NCBI GenBank assembly: GCA_002388665.1
Contig: DGMY01000068.1
Location: 1-21,372 of the forward strand
Direction: 5' to 3'
Origin: Opitutia bacterium UBA4506
GTDB lineage: Bacteria; Verrucomicrobiota; Verrucomicrobiia; Opitutales; Puniceicoccaceae
DNA: 21,372 nucleotides
Part shown: positions 1 to 5,788 of the stretch, one piece after another
How the letters are laid out: the number at the start of each line of letters is the position of its first letter
How positions within the stretch are numbered: the stretch's first letter is position 1
Notes under the pieces: model-generated
What the model saw: the letters and a program-made list of their open reading frames with translations, nothing else
The model's database searches: none
What the model was told of the DNA's origin: nothing
Program-made: the position numbers and the translations under genes

Positions 1-80
1 AACAAAGCCTCCCCAGCCACAGTACGGCTCATCAAATGATAATAAGCAGTCTCCCCCAATACCTTTCGTCTCCTACTCAT
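1..80 (-). CDS. IS200-like (REP-associated type) transposase, N-terminal fragment cut by the window edge
   Basis: Reading leftward from the ATG at 80-78, an open frame of 26 codons runs off the window edge. It begins MSRRRKVLGETAYYHLMSRT and continues VAGEALF or L. The YYHLMSRT segment matches the first strand of the IS200-like Y1 transposase fold (usually written YHVxxRG or YHVMSRT), as found in REP-associated tyrosine transposases (RAYTs). The HUH motif and catalytic Tyr would lie outside the window, so the class is inferred from the N-terminus alone. A good promoter sits just upstream (87-116), and GGAG lies almost against the ATG. The gene follows udg in the same direction with 96 bases between them. 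Whether the gene is intact cannot be judged. The REP-like units at the other end of the window fit the presence of a RAYT in this genome, but a link between this copy and those units is not shown. Confidence 0.68.
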   Translation of the reverse strand, partial: MSRRRKVLGETAYYHLMSRTVAGEAL

Positions 81-86
81 GCTCCA

Positions 87-116
87 AAAATACCGCTTTT
101 CCTCGGCTTTCGTCAA
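87..116 (-). promoter_or_regulatory. Candidate sigma-70-type promoter for the transposase fragment
   Basis: On the minus strand, TTGACG (116-111) and TATTTT (92-87) are separated by 18 bases, a good match to -35 and -10 boxes. The predicted start falls within a few bases of the transposase ATG at 80, so the transcript would be leaderless or nearly so. Motif match only. Confidence 0.5.
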
Positions 117-176
117 TACTAATTTGTCTGACCTATAAGTACGGATGTGATGGGTAAGGCTGGTTGATTGTCTCAA

Positions 177-1115
177 TTATCCCTTAATCGCCGAAAGAAA
201 GAAGTTTCTCTGTTTTTGAGAAATTTCCAGGTCTACCTTCTCCATGACCGACAGAAGGTCTTCCCACACTTTTCGTTTACTTTCTACTGTACCCTGATGA
301 AGGAGAAATGATGGGTGGTAGGTTACCATTACGGGAGTGTTTTCACAGGTGTGCCACTGTCCTCTCAGGCGGCCCATTTGGCCTTTTGTTTCTATGCCTA
401 GTAATCCTTTCACTGCGGTTCCGCCCAGGGCTACTATTACTTTGGGGCGAATTACTTCAATCTGGGCCTTTAGATATGGGAGGCAGAAGGCCATTTCCTC
501 ATCAGTGGGTGGTCGGTTTCCGAAGGGGTTTCCGGTTTGAGGGCGCCAATTCATGATGTTCCCGATATAGACATCCCCTCGAGACAAACCCATGGCTTTG
601 ATCATCCCGTTTAACAATTCGCCCGCTTTTCCTACAAAAGGCTCCCCTTTCATTTCTTCGTCAGCCCCTGGTGCTTCTCCGCAGAAGAAAATATCGGCGT
701 CCAGGTTCCCTACACCGAAAACCAGCTTCTTATCCGGATTGAGATGCTGGAGACACACCTCACAAGTTAAGACGCGGTTCTTGAGCCACTCCCACTGTTC
801 TAATTTTGAACCATCCGGAAGGGAAACCGTTGGAGGGGTGATTAGGGTCGGATCGTGCAATTTGGTCTGTTTTGCCCTTGGGCTTGCACTTGCACCCTTT
901 GAAAGGGAATCGGGGAGAATAATTTTTGTCGGTACCCGTTCAGCGGTGTTGGCGACCGCTTTTGATTCGGATGTTGGTTGAATGGATGGAGCTGGGGCAC
1001 TCGCTGGACGGTCGAGCAGCCTCATCACTTTATCTGATAGGCTAATTTTCTCGATCCCTTCGGAGCGGAGTAGACGAAGTTCTTCGCCCAGTAGTCTCAG
1101 CAGATCATCCCTCAT
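177..1115 (-). CDS. Uracil-DNA glycosylase, family 4 (Fe-S type) with long N-terminal extension
   Basis: 312 residues. It removes uracil from DNA at the start of base-excision repair. Residues 1-100 form a Ser/Pro/Ala-rich, low-complexity extension with no recognisable domain. The catalytic domain covers about 105-300, with motif A GEAPG at 146-150 followed by ADEE, GEPFVGKAG at 157-165, GNRPPTDEE at 199-207, and the HPS of motif B at 267-269. Family-4 enzymes bind a 4Fe-4S cluster through four cysteines. Here Cys118, Cys121 and Cys211 fit three of them, but the site usually written KCRPP reads NWRPQ, so Trp190 replaces the other ligand. The ATG at 1115 overlaps the ribE stop by four bases (ATGA), which suggests translational coupling in a ribE-udg operon. 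The family call is firm. Cluster status is uncertain. Confidence 0.93.
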   Translation of the reverse strand: MRDDLLRLLGEELRLLRSEGIEKISLSDKVMRLLDRPASAPAPSIQPTSESKAVANTAERVPTKIILPDSLSKGASASPRAKQTKLHDPTLITPPTVSLPDGSKLEQWEWLKNRVLTCEVCLQHLNPDKKLVFGVGNLDADIFFCGEAPGADEEMKGEPFVGKAGELLNGMIKAMGLSRGDVYIGNIMNWRPQTGNPFGNRPPTDEEMAFCLPYLKAQIEVIRPKVIVALGGTAVKGLLGIETKGQMGRLRGQWHTCENTPVMVTYHPSFLLHQGTVESKRKVWEDLLSVMEKVDLEISQKQRNFFLSAIKG

Positions 1116-1735
1116 GGATGTACCTTCCTGTCGCTGAATGACTCTTCACGGACCTGTAGCATTCGTTCTACATGTTTGGCGAGCAGATCGAATTCCAAAT
1201 TCACCCGGTCACCCGAAACTCTGAAGCGCAGATTCGTCTGATTTCGGGTGTGTGGGATGAGCCAAACGGCGAAACCGTCGTCCAATACCTCAGCGACTGT
1301 GAGCGAAATCCCATCGACTGTGATGGATCCCTTTTCGATCAGATAGCGCGTACTCGGGTGGCTACACGAAACAGCCAAATAAAAATCAGATCCCCGCGGT
1401 TCAAATTTATCAATTACTCCGGCTTCATCGATATGCCCGCTCACGAAGTGGCCCCCCATCCGGGAAGTTGGCAAAAGACTTCTTTCGAGATTAACTCTTT
1501 GGCCGGACTGTAATTGGGCGAAAGAAGTCCTCTTCACCGTCTCGGCGAGGAGGTCGAAGGAGACCAACCGATTTTCGGAACGGGCAACAGTTAAACAACA
1601 TCCATTAACGGCGATGGAATCGCCCAGCGCCCAATCAGAGATGGACTCCGGCATTTCGACATCCAATTGAAACCCATCCTGGCTCTCGTCAAAACGTACT
1701 ACCTCGCCCGCAGCTTCTACCAATCCAGTAAACAT
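1112..1735 (-). CDS. ribE: Riboflavin synthase, alpha subunit
   Basis: 207 residues, the normal family length. It converts two 6,7-dimethyl-8-ribityllumazine molecules into riboflavin and the pyrimidine that lumazine synthase reuses. The protein opens with the family hallmark MFTGLVE and has two tandem lumazine-binding barrels. The first (about 1-97) carries GDSIAVNGCCLTV at 38-50. The second (about 98-196) carries KGSITVDGISLTV at 135-147. The linking motif GGHFVSGHID lies at 94-103, and a C-terminal trimerisation helix follows. The ATG at 1735-1733 is fixed by the MFTGLVE start. No Shine-Dalgarno sequence is evident. The gene is divergent from the kinase at 1861 and is followed directly by udg. 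No FMN riboswitch-like structure is seen in the 125-base leader region. No other riboflavin genes are present. Confidence 0.96.
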   Translation of the reverse strand: MFTGLVEAAGEVVRFDESQDGFQLDVEMPESISDWALGDSIAVNGCCLTVARSENRLVSFDLLAETVKRTSFAQLQSGQRVNLERSLLPTSRMGGHFVSGHIDEAGVIDKFEPRGSDFYLAVSCSHPSTRYLIEKGSITVDGISLTVAEVLDDGFAVWLIPHTRNQTNLRFRVSGDRVNLEFDLLAKHVERMLQVREESFSDRKVHP

Positions 1736-1821
1736 TGCTGTGCAGGTTACCGATTTACCGCTTTACCTTGCCAGACGAATCTTGGGAAACCTCCATTTTT
1801 CATGCATCCCCTACTCGATTC

Positions 1822-1851
1822 TTGTCTCACGCTACCGCTGTAGACTATCCT
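1822..1851 (+). promoter_or_regulatory. Possible promoter for the kinase-deoC pair
   Basis: TTGTCT at 1822-1827 and TATCCT at 1846-1851 are 18 bases apart, inside the 125-base divergent region between ribE and the kinase. Transcription would begin only a few bases before the ATG at 1861. That fits the absence of a ribosome-binding site but leaves almost no leader. This is a weak motif match only. Confidence 0.28.
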
Positions 1852-1860
1852 ACCCACTCG

Positions 1861-2805
1861 ATGCATACCTCAAAAATTCTGGTCGTAGGAAGCTTTGTCC
1901 AAGACCTCACCTTTGCTACCCGCTCCTTCCCTCGCCCCGGAGAAACCATAGTGGGCACATTCTCGACTGGCCCCGGAGGGAAAGGGAGCAATCAGGCAGT
2001 CGCAGCCCGACGGGCAGGATCCGAGGTCACCTTCATCGGAGCTGTTGGGAAGGATGAATTCGCCCACTCTGTACGGGATTTCTATCGAAACGAAGGCATT
2101 GAGAGCCCCTTGGCGGAGTATCCCGACTCGCCGACAGGAACGGCCGCAATCCTCTTCGATGAAACGGGGCAGAACGAAATTGTCGTCGCCCTCGGCGCAA
2201 ACGAGAAATTGGACCCCACAGACATTCCCGACGACCAGATCGCCACAGCCTCGATCGTTGTATGCCAATTGGAGTGCAACCTTCAAGCAGTCACCTCTGT
2301 GTTGCAGCGGGCGAAAGATCACGAAGTTACGCGAATCCTCAATCCGGCCCCCCTGCGAGAAGAATGTACGGCTGAGCTTCTTCGGGAGGCCGACATTCTG
2401 ATTCCGAACGAGACCGAGTTCATTGGTCTCCTATCGAAATTCCACGGGATTGAACTCGACGAAGCCGAACTGCCAAAGCTTTCACCAGAAAAATTCAATG
2501 AGTACTGCCGGAAATTAGACTGTCCGACGGTTCTGATCACTCTTGGAAAACATGGCGTGCACCTTTCGACGCCCGAGTCATGGGAACGCATTGCTGCGGT
2601 GGAGAACGTTCAAGTCGTCGACACGACTGGCGCGGGTGATTCATTCGTCGGGGCATTCGCGGCAGGGCTCCAACGCTACAACGGAAATCTCAAAAAGGCT
2701 GCGACATTTGCCAACCGGGCGGCAGCGATCTCTGTTACCCGAAAAGGGACCGCTCCGGCAATGCCAACCTTAGACGAGATTGAATTGGTTGCGCATTCAA
2801 GCTAG
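1861..2805 (+). CDS. Ribokinase-like PfkB-family sugar kinase (ribose or 2-deoxyribose)
   Basis: 314 residues from the ATG at 1861, close to the ribokinase length. The frame is open back to a TTG at 1735, but those 42 residues match nothing and the family begins at the VVGSFVQDL strand. It should phosphorylate the 5-hydroxyl of ribose or 2-deoxyribose with ATP. Motifs: FPRPGET at 23-29, the GGKGSNQ sugar-binding loop at 39-45, NPAP at 161-164, IPNETE at 181-186, and the PfkB signature DTTGAGDSF at 254-262 with catalytic base Asp260. The residue aligned with E. coli RbsK Asn14 is Val13. Asp15 matches RbsK Asp16. The stop is 26 bases before deoC, so a shared transcript is likely, and deoC suggests 2-deoxyribose as a possible substrate. 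That specificity is inferred. Confidence 0.87.
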   Translation: MHTSKILVVGSFVQDLTFATRSFPRPGETIVGTFSTGPGGKGSNQAVAARRAGSEVTFIGAVGKDEFAHSVRDFYRNEGIESPLAEYPDSPTGTAAILFDETGQNEIVVALGANEKLDPTDIPDDQIATASIVVCQLECNLQAVTSVLQRAKDHEVTRILNPAPLREECTAELLREADILIPNETEFIGLLSKFHGIELDEAELPKLSPEKFNEYCRKLDCPTVLITLGKHGVHLSTPESWERIAAVENVQVVDTTGAGDSFVGAFAAGLQRYNGNLKKAATFANRAAAISVTRKGTAPAMPTLDEIELVAHSS

Positions 2806-2831
2806 ATACTGTTCTGTACCGAACCAACTTT

Positions 2832-3524
2832 ATGTCATTCACACTCTCTCAAATTGCCGGCATGCTTGATGCGACCAACTTAAAGTTGGACGCAACGAAA
2901 GCAGAAATCGAAAAGCTTTGCCACGATGCACTCGCTTACAGTGTCGCGACGGTCTGTGTTTACCCGACGAACGTTCCCCTGTGTCGAAAGATCCTTGGAT
3001 CGGGCGACGTGGGTCTAGCCGCTGTAATTGGGTTCCCGAGTGGTCGGTATTCGAGTCGATCAAAGAGCACCGAGATTGACGAAGTTGCCTCAATGGGGGC
3101 CTCTGAAGTCGATATTGTTTTAAATTATTCAGCCCTCATCGAGGGAAAATTCGACCAAGTCCAAAAGGAAGCGAGTGTTCTGGCCGAAGCTTGCCGCAAG
3201 GTTGGCCTAGTTTCGAAATTCATCGTTGAGACCTGCTACCTCGATCACCCTCAGAAGATGGACATGCTGAAAATCTGTGAAACCGCTGGGGCAAATTTCA
3301 TTAAAACCTCGACCGGATTCGGTAGCGCTGGGGCGCAACTCGAAGACGTCCGCCGCTGGAACGAAGCAAAAACAACGCCGCACCTAAAGATCAAAGCGAG
3401 CGGAGGGATTCGCACACGGGAGCAAGTCGAGAGCTTCCTCAATGCCGGGGCCACCCGAATCGGTCTCTCATCGGCCAAAGCCGTATTGAGTGACGAATCC
3501 GACGGTTCGTACTCAAACTACTAA
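2832..3524 (+). CDS. deoC: Deoxyribose-phosphate aldolase
   Basis: 230 residues. This class I aldolase cleaves 2-deoxyribose 5-phosphate to glyceraldehyde 3-phosphate and acetaldehyde in nucleoside catabolism. The TIM-barrel landmarks are in order: VCVYP at 41-45, IGFPSG at 66-71, EVDIVLN at 92-98 with Asp94, FIKTSTGF at 156-163 with Schiff-base Lys158, and KIKASGGIR at 186-194 with proton-relay Lys188. The protein ends in SYSNY. E. coli DeoC also has a functional terminal Tyr, so the end looks complete. The ATG at 2832 has no clear Shine-Dalgarno sequence. It follows the PfkB kinase by 26 bases, and together the two could convert free deoxyribose to glycolytic intermediates. No deoR-like regulator, transporter or phosphopentomutase is in view. 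Confidence 0.95.
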   Translation: MSFTLSQIAGMLDATNLKLDATKAEIEKLCHDALAYSVATVCVYPTNVPLCRKILGSGDVGLAAVIGFPSGRYSSRSKSTEIDEVASMGASEVDIVLNYSALIEGKFDQVQKEASVLAEACRKVGLVSKFIVETCYLDHPQKMDMLKICETAGANFIKTSTGFGSAGAQLEDVRRWNEAKTTPHLKIKASGGIRTREQVESFLNAGATRIGLSSAKAVLSDESDGSYSNY

Positions 3525-3560
3525 CGATCCCCGCGGAAGGATCCACTACCGATCTCCCAT

Positions 3561-3598
3561 CACCCGATGATCAACATCCGGGTGCTTCGACCATTTTT
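3561..3598 (+). terminator. Weak hairpin after deoC, possible terminator
   Basis: CACCCG at 3561-3566 pairs with CGGGTG at 3579-3584. The stem extends inward by ATG/CAT with one bulged C. A short run of five T follows at 3593-3597 after a GC-containing gap. The spacing is not ideal, so termination is possible but unproven. Confidence 0.35.
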
Positions 3599-3607
3599 CG
3601 GGTTGAA

Positions 3608-3617
3608 TTCCGCGGAA
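3608..3617. promoter_or_regulatory. 10-bp perfect palindrome upstream of htpG, possible operator
   Basis: TTCCGCGGAA is a perfect palindrome 71 bases before the htpG start. CCGCGGAA recurs at 3531-3538, just after deoC. It is not the CIRCE element (TTAGCACTC/GAGTGCTAA) and no convincing sigma-32 promoter was found. A regulator-binding role is speculative. Confidence 0.22.
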
Positions 3618-3688
3618 AATTTCTTTCTCCCAAAGAGTCTACTCTATCAACAAGTCCAAGCAATTATTGCCAAAAATAAAAGAAACCC

Positions 3689-5545
3689 ATGAGCGAAAAA
3701 GTAGCTGAAAAGCGAGAGTTCCAAGCCGAGGTCAAGCAAGTCCTCGACATCGTAGTCCACTCCCTCTACACGGACCGGGAAGTGTTCATCCGTGAGCTGG
3801 TCTCGAACGCCTCTGACGCCCTGGAGAAGCTTCGTCACCTCCAACTCACCGAGAAGGACATCTTCGACGACTCCCTCGAAGCGGAGATCAATGTCACCAC
3901 GGACGAAACCGCCGGCACCATCACGATCCAGGATTTCGGTATCGGGATGAACCGCGAAGAACTCGTCGAGAACCTGGGCACCATTGCGCACTCTGGTTCG
4001 AAAGCATTTCTAAAAGCGATCCAAGAGAACGGTTCGAAGAACGAGAATTTGATCGGCCAATTCGGGGTTGGCTTCTACAGCGCTTTTATGGTTGCGGAGG
4101 AAGTCACAGTCTACACCCACTCTTGGAAGACTGACGCTGAAGGATACTGCTGGAAGAGCGACGGATCCGGCACCTACGAGATCGAAGAATCCGACGGTCA
4201 ACGCCGGGGAGCGAAGATCGTTGTAAAGCTGAAAGAAGACCAGCAGGAGTTCGCCAAAAGTGATCGCGTCAAAGGCATTCTCGAAAACTATTCGGCCTTC
4301 GTACCATTCCCGCTGAACCTGAACGGTGAGAAAATCAACACCGTTGGTGCTCTGTGGCTCAAAAGTGCCTCGGAAGTAACCGAAGAAGAGTACAAGGACT
4401 TCTATAAATTCCAAGCGAACGCCTTCGACGAGCCTCGATTCTGGTTACATTTCAGCGCGGACGCCCCCCTGGAGATCAACTCCCTACTCTTCGTTCCGCA
4501 GCAAAACATGGAGCAGTTCGGGATCGGCCGGATGGAGCCAGGAGTCTCACTCTATTGCCGGAAAGTTCTAATCGACCGCCATCCTGAAGGCTTGCTTCCA
4601 GAGTGGATGAGGTTCGCCCGTGGAGTTGTCGATAGTGCGGACCTTCCCCTGAACATCTCCCGCGAGTCGATGCAGGACAGCTCTATCATTCGCAAGCTGA
4701 GCAAAGTCCTGACCCGCCGGTTCTTGAAGATGCTGGCAGAGAAGGAGAAGAAAGATCCAGACACCTTCAAGGATTTCTACAAAAACTTCAGTCAGTTCCT
4801 GAAGGAAGGTGTGGTCTCCGACGCGAGCAACCGCGAGCAAATTGCGAAGCTTCTTCGCTACGAGTCCACGCATACAGAAAGCGGAACCCCGACTAGCATC
4901 ACAGACTACATCACCCGGATGGGCTCGGACCAAAAGGACATCTTTTATCTCTTTGGATCGAGTCGCCAAAGCATCGAATCGGGTCCCTACCTCGAAGCCT
5001 TCCAATCCCGCGGTCTCGAAGTTCTATTCGTCACCGATCCGATCGACGAATTCGTCATGTCTCACCTCGGTGAATTCGACGGCAAGAAGCTCGTTTCGGC
5101 CGACCGCCAAGACGTCGAGCTTCCCGATGCCGATGAATCCGGTGAAGACGCCCTTTCCCCGGAAGAGAGCGAATCCCTGACGAATTGGATGAAGGAGAAG
5201 CTTGGCGAACGCGTTAGCGATGTAGTGGTCAGCAAACGCCTCACCGATAGCCCAGCGGTTGTCCTGAATACCGACGCTTCGATGACTCCGCAAATGCGCC
5301 GCATGATGAAAGCCATGAACCAGGAAGGGGCCAACATGCCCGATATGCCGGTCCGCTTCGAACTCAACCCGAAGCACTCCTTGATCAAGAGCATCGCCGC
5401 CCTCCAGAACACAGACGAAGAACTCGCTTCGGCGGTTTCTGAACAGGTGTTTGCCGGAGCCCGACTCAGCGCCGGCCTCGAGGACGACAACAGCAAAGTC
5501 GTGAAAGGAATGAACGAAGTCCTTGGAAAACTGCTCAACCGATAA
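3689..5545 (+). CDS. htpG: Hsp90-family chaperone HtpG
   Basis: 618 residues, a usual bacterial length. This is an ATP-dependent cytosolic chaperone that acts as a dimer. The N-terminal GHKL ATPase domain (about 1-230) has RELVSNASDALEK with catalytic Glu36, nucleotide-binding Asp82 in DFGIGM, and GQFGVGFYSAF at 123-133. The middle domain carries LNISRESMQDS with the conserved Arg that contacts the ATP gamma-phosphate. The C-terminal dimerisation domain ends without an MEEVD tail, as expected in bacteria. The segment after Asp82 is usually DNG or DTG and here is DFG. The ATG at 3689 is preceded only by an A-rich stretch rather than a good Shine-Dalgarno sequence. The gene stands alone: 164 bases separate it from deoC and a strong terminator follows. 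Confidence 0.97.
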   Translation: MSEKVAEKREFQAEVKQVLDIVVHSLYTDREVFIRELVSNASDALEKLRHLQLTEKDIFDDSLEAEINVTTDETAGTITIQDFGIGMNREELVENLGTIAHSGSKAFLKAIQENGSKNENLIGQFGVGFYSAFMVAEEVTVYTHSWKTDAEGYCWKSDGSGTYEIEESDGQRRGAKIVVKLKEDQQEFAKSDRVKGILENYSAFVPFPLNLNGEKINTVGALWLKSASEVTEEEYKDFYKFQANAFDEPRFWLHFSADAPLEINSLLFVPQQNMEQFGIGRMEPGVSLYCRKVLIDRHPEGLLPEWMRFARGVVDSADLPLNISRESMQDSSIIRKLSKVLTRRFLKMLAEKEKKDPDTFKDFYKNFSQFLKEGVVSDASNREQIAKLLRYESTHTESGTPTSITDYITRMGSDQKDIFYLFGSSRQSIESGPYLEAFQSRGLEVLFVTDPIDEFVMSHLGEFDGKKLVSADRQDVELPDADESGEDALSPEESESLTNWMKEKLGERVSDVVVSKRLTDSPAVVLNTDASMTPQMRRMMKAMNQEGANMPDMPVRFELNPKHSLIKSIAALQNTDEELASAVSEQVFAGARLSAGLEDDNSKVVKGMNEVLGKLLNR

Positions 5546-5577
5546 GCAGCGATCTTCGCGAAATTAAAATTAATAAA

Positions 5578-5608
5578 GGGGAAGGCCAATCCGGTCTTCC
5601 CCTTTTTT
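5578..5608 (+). terminator. Rho-independent terminator of htpG
   Basis: GGGGAAG at 5578-5584 pairs with CTTCCCC at 5596-5602. The stem continues inward with one G-T wobble and two G-C pairs around the loop AATCC. Six T follow at 5603-5608. It lies 33 bases after the htpG stop and is a strong intrinsic terminator. Confidence 0.9.
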
Positions 5609-5788
5609 GTGGGAACGCAAGTACCCACTGCTGGTCAAAGTATTTACCTCGAACGACAGACTGAAGGCTTTCATGAGGAGCGTAATGGCCCAAATGAAGG
5701 GAGAATGCGCAGTCCCTTTATCTCGCCAGCTACTCACTGGATCCCCGGCGAAATTGAACCTCCCCGATGCGGGAGAAGGCCCCCTCGC
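5609..5788. other. Intergenic stretch with two inverted repeats, no gene recognised
   Basis: These 180 bases lie between the htpG terminator and the stop of the convergent 632-residue gene. GTGGG at 5609-5613 and CCCAC at 5624-5628 form an inverted repeat with a 10-base spacer. Near the other end, CTCCC at 5760-5764 pairs with GGGAG at 5771-5775, which could serve as a weak terminator for the minus-strand gene. Short open frames cross the region on the plus strand, but none resembles a known protein. It may be ordinary spacer or eroded repeat DNA. Confidence 0.35.

Noticed and set aside
1735..1860. Upstream extension of the kinase from a TTG codon
   Set aside because: The extra 42 residues do not resemble PfkB kinases, would overlap the ribE start by a base, and the family begins at the ATG at 1861.
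1736..1860. FMN riboswitch before ribE
   Set aside because: The 125-base divergent region shows none of the conserved RFN helices that I could recognise.
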